NCBI GenBank assembly: GCA_002478885.1
Contig: DLKC01000001.1
Location: 1 to 64,000, forward strand
Direction: 5' to 3'
Length of the DNA stretch: 64,000 bases
Source: Chitinophagaceae bacterium UBA7600
Lineage (GTDB): Bacteria > Bacteroidota > Bacteroidia > Chitinophagales > Chitinophagaceae
Positions 1 to 7,996 of the stretch are shown in pieces. The position numbers and the translations under genes were made by a program. Positions within the stretch are counted from its first letter, which is position 1. Every line of letters begins with the position of its first letter. The notes below the pieces were generated by a model. It was not told the DNA's origin. It saw only the letters and a list, made by a program, of their open reading frames with translations, and searched no databases.

Positions 1-17
1 CTTGGTGCGGGGGCTTG

Positions 18-92
18 TGGGAGTTGACGGGATCGAACCGCCGACCCTCTGCTTGTAAGGCAGATGCTCTAAACCAGCTGAGCTAAACTCCC
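18..92 (-). tRNA. tRNA-Val (anticodon TAC)
   Basis: Read on the minus strand this 75-nt stretch folds as a complete tRNA. The 7-bp acceptor stem GGGAGTT/AACTCCC closes, the D arm contains AGCTCAGCTGG, the anticodon stem is TCTGC/GCAGA around loop CTTACAA, and the T arm contains GGTTCGATCC. The anticodon TAC (plus-strand positions 55-57) reads GUA, valine. No CCA is encoded directly after the discriminator base. A decayed copy lies immediately 5' of it (93-167), and a canonical promoter precedes both. Confidence 0.95.
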
Positions 93-167
93 AAAATTAT
101 TATCTCAACCTTAACGACCCTCCCGAATGTAAATCAGGATGCTCTAAACCAGCTGAGCTAAACTCCC
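93..167 (-). pseudogene. decayed tandem copy of tRNA-Val
   Basis: The 75 nt directly upstream of the intact tRNA-Val begin with 30 nt identical to its 5' half (138-167 equals 63-92). An anticodon arm can still form, CCTGA/TCGGG around loop TTTACAT, again with anticodon TAC. After the shared GGGTCG the sequence is AT-rich: the T arm is broken and the 3' acceptor strand AACTCCC is missing. The copy has exactly the same length as the real gene and abuts it, so a tandem duplication followed by loss of the 3' half is the simplest reading. It should be co-transcribed with the real tRNA. Confidence 0.75.
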
Positions 168-184
168 TTTTTTATTCGGGAGTG

Positions 185-215
185 CAAAGATAGGAGTGCA
201 GTTTTTTCTGCCAAA
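185..215 (-). promoter_or_regulatory. Bacteroidota-type promoter for the tRNA-Val pair
   Basis: On the minus strand TTTG (212-215) is followed after 19 nt by TATCTTTG (185-192). This matches the phylum's -33 TTTG and -7 TAnnTTTG elements at normal spacing. Transcription would start around 178, just before the tRNA pseudocopy. It is the best-matched promoter in the window. Confidence 0.7.
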
Positions 216-246
216 TTTTTTTACTAAATCTGCTAATTTTTTTCTT

Positions 247-513
247 TTACTCCTCATCTCCGCTGTAGAAAGCGTCTTCGCTATTATAATAAGCCTTGCT
301 CCAGCTTTTTACTGCATCGTCGCTAACAAGCTCAATTATATCGTGAATAGCATCAGTTTTTCTTTTCCATTCGCTTAACGTCTGGTCTTTGTATTTCAAA
401 ACGAACATACAACTGTCAGTTTCCGCTTTCACCTGTATCAGGGTCAACGTGTCATTTTCTTTTTCTTCAATAATATAAAAGCACTCCGGCTCCAGTAATG
501 CATATGAATACAT
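247..513 (-). CDS. hypothetical acidic protein, 88 aa
   Basis: I do not recognise this protein. It has 88 residues, no signal peptide and no membrane segment. The first half alternates hydrophobic and charged residues (FYIIEEKENDTLTLIQVKAE), which suggests beta strands; the end is acidic (SGDEE). The start is supported by an unusually good ribosome site, AAGGAGG ending 7 nt before the ATG (521-526 on the complement), which is rare in this phylum. A TAnnTTTG box lies at 613-620. The gene points toward the tRNA pair and away from the sigma factor. It is probably a small cytoplasmic protein. Confidence 0.6.
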   Translation of the reverse strand: MYSYALLEPECFYIIEEKENDTLTLIQVKAETDSCMFVLKYKDQTLSEWKRKTDAIHDIIELVSDDAVKSWSKAYYNSEDAFYSGDEE

Positions 514-842
514 ATCAAGTCCTCCTTTTTTGTTAGTTATCCTGTCCTGGCTACAGCTTTAAATCAATTCAGATGGGCGGTCTGCGGGATGTGGTTAGCG
601 TGAGTGTGAGAGCAAAAATAGATAAATAAAGCGCAGTTTTTACCTTGCCAGGGAAAGATTTTTCAACATAAAAAAATCTTGTAAATCCAGATTTGTAAGA
701 AATTGATTGATATAAAATTGAAATACCTTTAGCTTTTTGCGGGCCTTTTTATTAAATAATTGATTAAGGAAACATTCTTTTCGGTTTTTCTTAACTACCG
801 GTTACAAAAGAATAACCCGAAGCAACAAATAAACAGATTGAT
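514..842. other. 329-bp divergent intergenic region
   Basis: This AT-rich gap separates the minus-strand 88-aa gene from the plus-strand sigma factor gene. It holds a minus-strand TATTTTTG box (613-620) without a clear -33 partner. I see no RNA gene and no copy of the palindromic repeat beyond a weak GTGAGTGTGAGAGC string near 600. No convincing promoter for the sigma factor is visible. Confidence 0.5.
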
Positions 843-1457
843 ATGCAGGTTATAAGGGATTATTCCGATCAGGAAATCATAGCTGCCCTTAAATCAGACA
901 GGGAAACAGACGGGGCGATAAGGTTCATTTACAAAAATTATTACGGCAGCCTGGAAAATTATGTGCTTAACAATAATGGATCAAGGAACGACGCCGCAGA
1001 TCTTATACAGGAAACACTGGTAACGTTTATCGATATTGTTCAGCAGAACAAATTCAGGGGCGAATCGAGCGTGAAATCTTTTCTCTATAGCATTATCCGC
1101 AATCTCTGGCTATCGGAAATGCGGAAAAGAAATAACGCAGACAACCGCAACAGGGTTTTTGAAAAAGGAAAAGATACTGAAGAGCAGGCAATGGTACAGG
1201 ATATGGTCAAAAGGGAATATCAAAAAAGTATCCTTGACCTGTTTGAAAAGCTTGGCGAAAAATGTAAACAGTTGTTGCTTTTTGTTTATTACGAAGACCT
1301 TTCCATGAAAGAGATCGCTGAAAAAATGCCTGAGTATGAAAACGAACAAGTGTTGCGTAATAAAAAATATAAATGCATGAAAAGCCTGGAACAAATGATC
1401 AACGACAACCAGGATCTTAAAACACAATTCAAAAACGCACTTAGATATGCAGGATAA
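843..1457 (+). CDS. ECF-type RNA polymerase sigma factor
   Basis: This 204-aa protein has the two-domain layout of extracytoplasmic-function sigma factors. Region 2 spans about residues 20-95: the core-binding part contains DAADLIQETLVTF, and the -10 recognition helix contains SVKSFLYSIIRNLWL. Region 4 spans about 140-190, with the helix-turn-helix YYEDLSMKEIAEKM followed by KKYKCMKSLEQM. Such factors direct polymerase to a small regulon after release from a membrane anti-sigma factor. The next gene starts inside the last 11 bases of this one and encodes a one-pass membrane protein, the expected partner. The stimulus and regulon are not visible here. The family call is firm. Confidence 0.9.
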   Translation: MQVIRDYSDQEIIAALKSDRETDGAIRFIYKNYYGSLENYVLNNNGSRNDAADLIQETLVTFIDIVQQNKFRGESSVKSFLYSIIRNLWLSEMRKRNNADNRNRVFEKGKDTEEQAMVQDMVKREYQKSILDLFEKLGEKCKQLLLFVYYEDLSMKEIAEKMPEYENEQVLRNKKYKCMKSLEQMINDNQDLKTQFKNALRYAG

Positions 1458-2241
1458 TTTTACACAAGACTCAACGATAGAACAGCTCATCAAACTTCTA
1501 GATGGGGAGCTTACCGGTAATGAAAAAGCTGCTGCGGAATTGTTGCTGCAAAATAACGACGCGGTAAAAGACCGTTACGAAAACCTGGTTGCCGCAAGAA
1601 ATGCTGTAAGGCTAAAAGGCATTCAACAAAGAGTGCAGTCACTTCACCAACAGTTTTACCCATTGATAAGCACGCAGCAGGCATCAACAGAGACTGCAAA
1701 AGTTATAAAAGCATCGTTTGGGAGCAAGTTGAAAATGGTTGTTTCCATCGCAGCAATGTTTATCGTCATCATCAGTGGTTTTGTGCTCTACGAGTTCAGC
1801 ACAACAACCAACGACGCCGTATACGCCGATAATTTCATGAGTTATCAATTGCCTGTTTTAAGGGGTGAAGGTTCGCTCGACAACCTTGACTCTTTATTCA
1901 ATGCCGGCAATTTTACCGCGGTAATCAGGCTCACAGAAACAAAACAGGCACTTTCGCAAAAAAATTATTTTATACTCGGCCTTTCCTACCTGCAAACCGG
2001 CAATGCAACAGAGGCAATAAACGCATTACAATCTTTGCAGAAGGTCAATAACGGCAGCGAGTCAAAACAATTCGCCGACGAATCAGACTATTACCTTGCA
2101 CTTGCGTATATAAAGGCCGGAAACATTGATCAGGCCCAGGCAATGCTCGACAAAATCATTGCCAATCCAAAGCATATGTATTATGCAAAGGCAAAAGAAA
2201 TAAGCAATGGTTCATTAACAATTCTTAAATGGAAGCAATAG
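1447..2241 (+). CDS. probable anti-sigma factor, single TM with TPR tail
   Basis: This 264-aa protein overlaps the sigma factor gene by 11 bp, so the two are translationally coupled. Residues 1-90 form a cytoplasmic helical region, including a short IEQLIKLLDGELTGNE segment like those at the start of anti-sigma proteins. One hydrophobic segment (about 97-118) crosses the inner membrane. The periplasmic part (about 140-255) consists of TPR-like helices such as YFILGLSYLQTGNATEAINA and YYLALAYIKAGNIDQAQAML. From position and topology it should hold the upstream sigma factor at the membrane. No zinc-finger HxxxCxxC motif is visible, so it is not a classical ZAS protein. The role is inferred from context. 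Confidence 0.7.
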   Translation: MQDNFTQDSTIEQLIKLLDGELTGNEKAAAELLLQNNDAVKDRYENLVAARNAVRLKGIQQRVQSLHQQFYPLISTQQASTETAKVIKASFGSKLKMVVSIAAMFIVIISGFVLYEFSTTTNDAVYADNFMSYQLPVLRGEGSLDNLDSLFNAGNFTAVIRLTETKQALSQKNYFILGLSYLQTGNATEAINALQSLQKVNNGSESKQFADESDYYLALAYIKAGNIDQAQAMLDKIIANPKHMYYAKAKEISNGSLTILKWKQ

Positions 2242-2250
2242 CTTTTGGTA

Positions 2251-2298
2251 GCCGGCTTTAGCGCTTTGCTCATCGCCTGTTGCGTCGCACACTTGTAC
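2251..2298 (+). repeat. palindromic repeat, left arm only
   Basis: The element starts with GCCGGCTTT 10 bp after the stop codon of the anti-sigma gene and carries CATCGCCTG followed by the core TTGCGTCGCACACTTGTAC (2280-2298). No clear right arm follows before rsmG. Confidence 0.8.
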
Positions 2299-2372
2299 CA
2301 GGGTCCCCATATTCGGTAATTGTAACTGCTCTTTTTCAGTGCACGCCTTACGCTGTAAATTACTCCGCACAA

Positions 2373-2400
2373 TTTGTGAACTTTTAAACCCGTAAACTTG
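2373..2400 (+). promoter_or_regulatory. possible promoter of rsmG
   Basis: TTTG (2373-2376) is followed after 16 nt by TAAACTTG (2393-2400), one mismatch from TAnnTTTG. The rsmG start is 30 bp downstream. The spacing is shorter than the usual 19 or so. Confidence 0.35.
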
Positions 2401-2429
2401 CAGGTATTTTCACAGCCATATTATTAGCA

Positions 2430-3053
2430 ATGGACGTAATACTCAAATACTTTTCTGATTTTTCAGCGCAACAACTTCAGCAATTTGCAGATCTCGGTGA
2501 GTTATACCGCGACTGGAACAGTAAGATAAACGTTATATCAAGAAAAGATATTGACAGCCTTTACGAAAAGCATATTCTTCACTCACTCGCCATTGCGGCC
2601 GTAATAGAATTTGCAGCAGGCACGCAAATTATCGATATCGGCACCGGCGGCGGTTTCCCGGGAGTTCCACTGGCTATTTATTTCCCTGAGGCTCAGTTTC
2701 ACCTGGTAGACAGCATCGGTAAAAAGTTAAAAGTGGTAGAAGAAATTGCTGCCGCCGCAGGCATTAAGAATATTACCACGCAGCACACCCGTGCAGAAGA
2801 AATAAAGAACCGCAAATTTGATTTTGCTGTTTCGCGAGCTGTAGCTCCTTTAAAAGATCTCTGGAGGTGGAGCAAACCTTTACTAAAAAAAGGAAAAGAG
2901 CAGGAACTGCGCAACGGGCTCATCTGTTTAAAAGGCGGCGATCTCGCCCAGGAAATCTCCGATAGCGGGCTTCGTCCAGGGGTAATCGCAATTGAAGAAA
3001 TATTTAAGGAAGAGTCATTCAAAGAGAAGTACATCCTGCACACTGCCGTATAA
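2430..3053 (+). CDS. rsmG: 16S rRNA (guanine-527-N7)-methyltransferase RsmG
   Basis: The 207-aa protein has the length and order of motifs of RsmG (GidB). A helical N-terminus contains NVISRKD and EKHILHSL (34-53). The S-adenosylmethionine site is DIGTGGGFPG (69-78), followed by the acidic ribose contact at HLVDS (91-95) and the family motif VSRAVAPL (134-141). RsmG methylates N7 of G527 in 16S rRNA on the small subunit; its loss is known to give low-level streptomycin resistance. It stands alone here, preceded by a repeat arm and followed 31 bp later by a GNAT gene in the same direction. Start and function are clear. Confidence 0.93.
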   Translation: MDVILKYFSDFSAQQLQQFADLGELYRDWNSKINVISRKDIDSLYEKHILHSLAIAAVIEFAAGTQIIDIGTGGGFPGVPLAIYFPEAQFHLVDSIGKKLKVVEEIAAAAGIKNITTQHTRAEEIKNRKFDFAVSRAVAPLKDLWRWSKPLLKKGKEQELRNGLICLKGGDLAQEISDSGLRPGVIAIEEIFKEESFKEKYILHTAV

Positions 3054-3084
3054 AATTACTCACGACTAATACTAATCTTCTTTT

Positions 3085-3552
3085 ATGCAACTGCGCCGGG
3101 CTGTAATAGCTGATATGGAGCAATTAAAAGCGCTTTATTTCAATACAATTCTTGCTGTTAACTCAAAGGATTATAGTAAAATACAAGTCAATGTATGGGC
3201 GTCAACCGCAGACAGAACTGAAAGCCTCTTAAGAAGAATACAAGAACAAAATTTTTATGTAGCCTTTAATGATGAAGAGTTGATTACCGGTTTCGCTTCT
3301 CTGGAAAATAATGGCTATCTCGATATGATGTATGTGCATAAAGACTTTCAGCGCATGGGCATTGCAACTTTGCTGATCTGCCAAATTTTTGAAACAGCAA
3401 AAAAACTGAACCTTACAATCCTTACAACCGAAGCAAGCATTACGGCCAGACCTTTCTTTGAAAAGCATGGCTTTGTTGTTCTTGGCGAACAGGTTGTTTA
3501 TATCAAAGAGATTCCGCTGAGCAATTACCGCATGCAGTGCGCCCTTATTTAA
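3085..3552 (+). CDS. GNAT family N-acetyltransferase
   Basis: This 155-aa cytoplasmic protein has the GNAT fold pattern. The strand before the acetyl-CoA loop reads GYLDMMYVHKDFQ, and the pyrophosphate-binding loop is QRMGIAT (about 91-97), matching the (Q/R)xxGxG/A signature with alanine in the last place. The C-terminal motif ITARPFFEKHGFVVLGE is typical of the small single-domain members. These enzymes move an acetyl group from acetyl-CoA to an amine; the acceptor cannot be told from sequence. It follows rsmG by 31 bp and may share its transcript. Confidence 0.85.
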   Translation: MQLRRAVIADMEQLKALYFNTILAVNSKDYSKIQVNVWASTADRTESLLRRIQEQNFYVAFNDEELITGFASLENNGYLDMMYVHKDFQRMGIATLLICQIFETAKKLNLTILTTEASITARPFFEKHGFVVLGEQVVYIKEIPLSNYRMQCALI

Positions 3553-3698
3553 GTTACTCACTTTCGAAAGATGCTATTTCTCCTTTAAATTTCTGCTATC
3601 GGAGTAATTAATAGGCAATTTGTTTTTATCTTCCGGCAAACAGCGCATCTGTTGCTTCCAAACACCAATTTGTATTTCATTCAAAAAATTATTGGCCT

Positions 3699-4676
3699 AT
3701 GAACCCACTCTGGAAACAGGTTGTGATAAATACTGTTCTTAACAAAAAGAAAGACAAGAATGCAAGCGAGCAAGAGTTTTCCCAATTCGCGATCGCAAAA
3801 GGTTTTCGTGCTTTAATGATTACTGTTAAACGGTTGCTGAAAGATACCGTGCTCATCAGTGCCGGAATACTGGCAGCTGCATTTGGCCTTGAAGGCTTTC
3901 TTCTTCCCAACAGTTTTATTGATGGCGGCGCTACCGGTATTTCTTTGCTGCTTACTGAGTTGACGAAAATGCCGCTCTACCTGTTCCTGCTCGTCGTAAA
4001 CATTCCATTTGTGCTGCTTGGTTTCAATGTTGTAGGAAAGCAATTCGCCCTGAAAACCGCGTTAGCCATTACCGGACTTTCCCTGAGTGTAGCTTTCATC
4101 CATTTTCCCGAAATAACGCACGACAAATTACTCGTCGCGGTGTTTGGCGGTTTTTTCCTCGGCGCAGGAATCGGTTTGTCGGTAAGAGGAGGAGCTGTTA
4201 TCGACGGCACAGAAGTGCTGGCAATTTATCTCAGCCGCAAATTCAGTACAACCATAGGCGACATTATTATACTCATCAACATCATTATCTTTTCTTTTGC
4301 AGCCTATATGTTGTCGATCGAGACGGCGCTTTATTCAATGGTTACTTACCTCGCTGCTTCAAAAACGCTCGACTTTGTTATTGAGGGTATAGAAGAATAC
4401 ACTGGTGTTACCATTATTTCCCCGCATTACGATGAGATTGTTCAAATGATCACCAGCGACCTTGGGCGTGGCGTAACAGTTTATACAGGCCACAAAGGCT
4501 ATGGCAAACGCGGACAAGCGCCCCTTGTCGAAATTATCTACACTGTAATAACACGCCTTGAATTAAGCCGGCTTAAAACTGAACTTGAAAAGATTGATCC
4601 ACATGCATTCGTGGTAATGAACAACGTAAAGGACATAAAAGGAGGCCTCGTGAAAAAACGTCCTTTAAATCACTAA
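3699..4676 (+). CDS. YitT family membrane protein
   Basis: The 325-aa protein combines a multi-pass membrane half with the C-terminal cytoplasmic DUF2179 domain, which defines the YitT family. About six hydrophobic segments lie between residues 47 and 240, with the family motif GGATGISLLL near 77-86 and GGAVIDGTEVLAIYL further on. The DUF2179 part (about 240-315) contains YTGHKGYGKRGQAPL. The first 39 residues are hydrophilic and basic; a start at the internal methionine of MITVKRLLKD is possible. The transported substrate of this family is unknown. The gene is followed by a full palindromic repeat. Confidence 0.85.
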   Translation: MNPLWKQVVINTVLNKKKDKNASEQEFSQFAIAKGFRALMITVKRLLKDTVLISAGILAAAFGLEGFLLPNSFIDGGATGISLLLTELTKMPLYLFLLVVNIPFVLLGFNVVGKQFALKTALAITGLSLSVAFIHFPEITHDKLLVAVFGGFFLGAGIGLSVRGGAVIDGTEVLAIYLSRKFSTTIGDIIILINIIIFSFAAYMLSIETALYSMVTYLAASKTLDFVIEGIEEYTGVTIISPHYDEIVQMITSDLGRGVTVYTGHKGYGKRGQAPLVEIIYTVITRLELSRLKTELEKIDPHAFVVMNNVKDIKGGLVKKRPLNH

Positions 4677-4699
4677 ACCTGCGGAAGATTTTTCAGGAA

Positions 4700-4881
4700 C
4701 CCGGCTTTTGTTTTTCAATCGGGCTTTACTTGCGTCGCACTCTTGTACTTTCGATTCGTAGTCAACAGTCAACAGGTGTTCGCGATGACGCTTGTGTTTT
4801 CATGCTTAGTAATGCGGAAACGTTGAAGTGAGTAGTTCCGGATATAACACAACAGGCGATGCCATATGCAATACAGCCGGC
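4700..4881 (+). repeat. palindromic repeat, both arms (heterotypic)
   Basis: The left arm has CCCGGCTTT and core TTGCGTCGCACTCTTGTAC (4730-4748). The right arm (4825-4863) is of the other allele, GAAGTGAGTA...AACACAACAGGCGATGCC, with an 11-bp insertion, and ends near AGCCGGC. The element fills the gap between the convergent YitT and DUF4197 genes. Confidence 0.8.
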
Positions 4882-4893
4882 AAAAAAACAAAA

Positions 4894-5598
4894 CTAGTTA
4901 GCGAACACCTTTTTAAGCATATCGCTTGTTCTTGCCAATGGATCTTTGCGGATGAGTTTTTCCTGTTCAGCAATCTCGTGGAAGATGCCAGACAAGGCTT
5001 TGTCCGTAACGTAAGAACTCAGGTCGGGATTAATCTTATTGTAAGTAAATTTATTGTAAGTGCTGAAGGCCTTGTTCCAGTATTTTGTGGCATCGGTTTT
5101 TTCGAGCGATTTATCAATCACAGGCTTAAAAGTCTGCGTAAGAGAGGCCGTGGTTTTTGTTTTAAGATAACCGGTTGCAGCAGTGTCGCCACCACGAAGA
5201 ATGCCAAGCGCATCGTTGAATGACATTTGTTTTACCGCATCAAGAAAAATGGGTGCCGCACTTTTTGCTGCATCTTCAGCAGCGCGATTCATGGAGAGAA
5301 CGGCGTCGTCAACAACTTTACCCAATCCTATGCCACGTAGTGTTTTTTCAACTTTCTGAGCTTCTGGCGGTAATAAAATTTTTATGGCGGCGTCTTTAAA
5401 AAAACCATCAACAGCGGACAATTTGCCTGTTCCTTTGGTAATGCCATTATTCAATGCCTCTTTTAATCCCGATGCAATATCATTGCTACTGAGCGAGTCT
5501 TTATTGCCTGCCAGGTTTTTTAACAGGTCCCGTGTTTGTGCATTGCCGATAATGGTTAATGATATAAGCAGGATTAGCAGGAAGCCGTATTTGTTCAT
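4894..5598 (-). CDS. DUF4197 family exported protein
   Basis: The protein is 234 aa from the chosen start, which begins a clean signal peptide (MNKYGFLLILLISLTIIGNA, cleavage near NAQ). A reading starting at 5643 adds 15 unlikely residues. The mature part is alanine-rich and helical and carries DUF4197 features: an early SSNDIASGLKEALNNGI segment, then KILLPPEAQKVEKTLRGIG, and a C-terminal TDKALSGIFHEIAEQE. Proteins of this family are periplasmic or lipoprotein-like and have no established function. A minus-strand TATTTTTG box (5622-5629) about 24 bp upstream may be its -7 element. Confidence 0.85.
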   Translation of the reverse strand: MNKYGFLLILLISLTIIGNAQTRDLLKNLAGNKDSLSSNDIASGLKEALNNGITKGTGKLSAVDGFFKDAAIKILLPPEAQKVEKTLRGIGLGKVVDDAVLSMNRAAEDAAKSAAPIFLDAVKQMSFNDALGILRGGDTAATGYLKTKTTASLTQTFKPVIDKSLEKTDATKYWNKAFSTYNKFTYNKINPDLSSYVTDKALSGIFHEIAEQEKLIRKDPLARTSDMLKKVFAN

Positions 5599-5621
5599 TG
5601 TAAATATTTGTGTGCTCAGGC

Positions 5622-5629
5622 CAAAAATA
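5622..5629 (-). promoter_or_regulatory. possible -7 box of the DUF4197 gene
   Basis: TATTTTTG on the minus strand, 23 bp upstream of the chosen ATG at 5598. A TTTG lies only 11 bp further upstream, too close for a normal -33 element, so the call is tentative. Confidence 0.35.
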
Positions 5630-5666
5630 ATGCCGTTAAACAAAATACGGCGTTAAAAAAGGGCAT

Positions 5667-5696
5667 AAAAAAAGCGGGGTAATCCCCGCTTTTTTT
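5667..5696 (-). terminator. rho-independent terminator of the T9SS protein gene
   Basis: A 7-bp GC-rich stem AGCGGGG/CCCCGCT (5673-5679, 5684-5690) with a TAAT loop is flanked by A and T runs, so it could work on both strands. It lies directly after the stop codon of the minus-strand gene at 5711. Confidence 0.85.
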
Positions 5697-5710
5697 AAAT
5701 AATTTCCGCT

Positions 5711-7012
5711 TTATTGTTTAACAATTTTGTAAGTGCGTTCTTCTGTGCCTACATTCAATTTAAGAATATAAGTACCACTCTTGAGATTTGCTGTTGAGTT
5801 AAGCACTATAGAATTGGAAGCGCCGCTGTAAGTAGCTGGTTTTTCAATTGCAGCCAATCTGCCCTGCAGGTCGTAAACCTTTGCAGAAACGGTTTGGCTG
5901 TTTGCCAGGTTCAGTTGTACTTTAAGGGCGCCGTTAAACGGATTAGCAAATACCACATCGTTAATGGCTGAGCCTGATTTAACCTGCAATACTTTTGAAT
6001 ATTTAAAGCTGCCATCGCCATCGATTTGCTTAATGCGGTATTGAAGTGTTGCAGACGATGCAAATGCATTTTTATCGGTTACGGAATAGCCCTGGTTTTT
6101 GTTGTTGTTCAAAGCAGGAACATAGGCGACTGTTGAATAAGCGCCATTGTTTGATGAACGTTGTACTTCATAACCCTTCATGCCAATTTCATCAGCGATC
6201 GTCCAATTTAGATTTATATCGTTGTTATTACGCTGTGATGTGAAAGACAACAGGTGCACCGGAAGTGTAGAGCAAGTACCTGATGCATCGGTATTGAGAT
6301 AAGGCAGAATAATCAGTGCGACATTTAAGCCACCCCATGCGGAGTTCATGTCGTTCCAGCTATCGTCACTCCATTGTTCCCAACCTTCGCCGGGAACAAC
6401 GTCACCATCCTTTGTTGTAACCAGTGAGATGGAATCTTTTGTAGATAAGGTCCAGGAGAAATTGGAGACATCTATGGTTACATAGAATTTTTTACTTGCA
6501 GGCAGCGCGATGGGGCTTGGAAATGTAACCTGCGTAAGTGCATTATTGCCTACATCCGTTTTGATCTGAGAGAGAGGGATGTTTACTGTTGTACCTATCT
6601 GGTTGCCTGGTGCGCCGCCGTTATCGTCATAAACTTTTATCATCACATTCTTGGAAAGATCTGCAGATTTATTGCTGTTGGCCTTTGCGAAATAGAATCC
6701 TGCACCGCTTAAATAGTTATAGGTGGTTGAGGATGCATCAAAGAAATTCCCTTTTTGTTTGTCTTTGTAAGTATTGGTACCTGCTACAAAGCCATCCTTG
6801 CCATTTGTGCCGGTTACATAATACGTGAGTGTCCAGGTAGTTGGTATTGGGTAATTTAAAGTGTCGCAGGCTCCGGCTGTTCCGGGTGGGTTCAAAATGG
6901 GCGAAAGGCTCGGAGAAGGTTTCACCGCGATTTGATTACTTACTTTTCTCTGGCCAAAGGTGACGGATGTTAAAAGCAAAACAGTTAACAAGGTTAAATA
7001 AAATTTTCGCAT
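5711..7012 (-). CDS. T9SS-exported protein with C-terminal sorting domain
   Basis: The 433-aa protein starts with a signal peptide (about 1-20, MRKFYLTLLTVLLLTSVTFG). Residues 45-245 form a beta-rich domain I cannot name. A fibronectin-III-like segment of the kind that precedes sorting tails follows (about 255-350, with LPVHLLSF and GYEVQRSSN). The last 75 residues are a type-A T9SS sorting domain: VFANPFNGALKVQLN, KVYDLQGRLA, and the final LKSGTYILKL and YKIVKQ. It should cross the outer membrane by the T9SS and stay on the surface or be released. It has its own terminator. The target or ligand is unknown. Confidence 0.85.
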   Translation of the reverse strand: MRKFYLTLLTVLLLTSVTFGQRKVSNQIAVKPSPSLSPILNPPGTAGACDTLNYPIPTTWTLTYYVTGTNGKDGFVAGTNTYKDKQKGNFFDASSTTYNYLSGAGFYFAKANSNKSADLSKNVMIKVYDDNGGAPGNQIGTTVNIPLSQIKTDVGNNALTQVTFPSPIALPASKKFYVTIDVSNFSWTLSTKDSISLVTTKDGDVVPGEGWEQWSDDSWNDMNSAWGGLNVALIILPYLNTDASGTCSTLPVHLLSFTSQRNNNDINLNWTIADEIGMKGYEVQRSSNNGAYSTVAYVPALNNNKNQGYSVTDKNAFASSATLQYRIKQIDGDGSFKYSKVLQVKSGSAINDVVFANPFNGALKVQLNLANSQTVSAKVYDLQGRLAAIEKPATYSGASNSIVLNSTANLKSGTYILKLNVGTEERTYKIVKQ

Positions 7013-7137
7013 AATTGATTTTTAAGATGTTAGCAATGAAATTGGAAGATACAGAAGATTTTTACTGATTAGCTTTTTTTGCAATTAAAATTTCTGCGAT
7101 TTATTAAGCGGTCACCAAGTGAAAAAAGTCTTCTCTT

Positions 7138-7165
7138 TTTGTTAATGTTTTCCATGTTATTTTTG
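7138..7165 (+). promoter_or_regulatory. promoter of the glutaminyl cyclase gene
   Basis: TTTG (7138-7141) and TATTTTTG (7158-7165) are separated by 16 nt and lie 18 bp upstream of the ATG. The -7 box is perfect; the spacing is a little short. Confidence 0.5.
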
Positions 7166-7182
7166 CCGCCTTATCCATTAAT

Positions 7183-7992
7183 ATGCGCATTGTACTTCTT
7201 CTTTTGCCTTTTTTATTATTTATTGCCGTATCCTGTAACGAACCAGCAAAAAACGGTAGCGGAAATGCAGATGATACCAATAATCCCGCCCCGCCGATGC
7301 TTTCGTTTACAGTAGTTAAAATATATCCACACGATACCACGTCTTTTACTGAAGGTTTGATCTGGTTCAACAATACACTTTATGAGGGAACCGGCAATAA
7401 AGGTTCCAGCAGGCTGATTCAATCTGATATTGAAACAGGCAAAACAGTTAAAGATGTTAAATTAGTAAAGGACTTTTTCGGCGAAGGGATAACCATTCTT
7501 AACAATAAGATTTACGAGCTTACCTGGCAAGAGCACAAAGGCTTTGTTTATGACTTAAATACATTGCAAAAACTACAGGAATTTGAATGGCCTTTTGAAG
7601 GCTGGGGTATGACCAACAATGGCAAGGAGCTGATAATCAGCACCGGGTCGAGCAATCTTTATTTTGTTAATCCAGATAATTTTAAGATTAATAAAACCGT
7701 AAGTGTCTTCGACAATTACGGGCCGGTAGGAAATATCAACGAACTTGAATACGTCAATGGTGTCGTTTATGCAAATCATTATCTGACACAGGAAATCATT
7801 CGCATTGATCCCGAATCAGGTAAAGTTACCGGAAAGTTGGACCTAACTGGTATCATGGACAGTAATGGCGTAAAATATGACCCATCCAAACTTGATGTGC
7901 TTAATGGCATCGCCTTTAACGCCGACAAAAATACTTTATACGTTACCGGAAAATATTGGCCCGCATTGTTTGAATTAAAATTGAACCAGTAG
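7183..7992 (+). CDS. glutaminyl-peptide cyclotransferase, lipoprotein
   Basis: The 269-aa protein resembles plant-type glutaminyl cyclases, five-bladed propellers that turn N-terminal glutamine into pyroglutamate. Family signatures visible are SFTEGLIWFNNTLYEGTG (about 45-62), the EWPFEGWGMTNNGKELI block, INELEYVNGVVYAN, and the closing DVLNGIAFNADKNTLYVTGK. It has a lipoprotein signal peptide with cysteine 18 (AVSC), so it is probably held in the envelope. T9SS organisms often need pyroglutamate formation on exported proteins whose cleavage exposes glutamine, a plausible link to the Ala-Gln signal-peptide ends seen in this window. It ends 4 bp from the convergent methyltransferase gene. Confidence 0.85.
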   Translation: MRIVLLLLPFLLFIAVSCNEPAKNGSGNADDTNNPAPPMLSFTVVKIYPHDTTSFTEGLIWFNNTLYEGTGNKGSSRLIQSDIETGKTVKDVKLVKDFFGEGITILNNKIYELTWQEHKGFVYDLNTLQKLQEFEWPFEGWGMTNNGKELIISTGSSNLYFVNPDNFKINKTVSVFDNYGPVGNINELEYVNGVVYANHYLTQEIIRIDPESGKVTGKLDLTGIMDSNGVKYDPSKLDVLNGIAFNADKNTLYVTGKYWPALFELKLNQ

Positions 7993-7996
7993 TTTT

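Noticed and set aside
4828..5223. Plus-strand open frame of 131 codons
   Set aside because: It lies antisense to the DUF4197 gene and begins inside a repeat arm; composition and lack of motifs mark it as a shadow.
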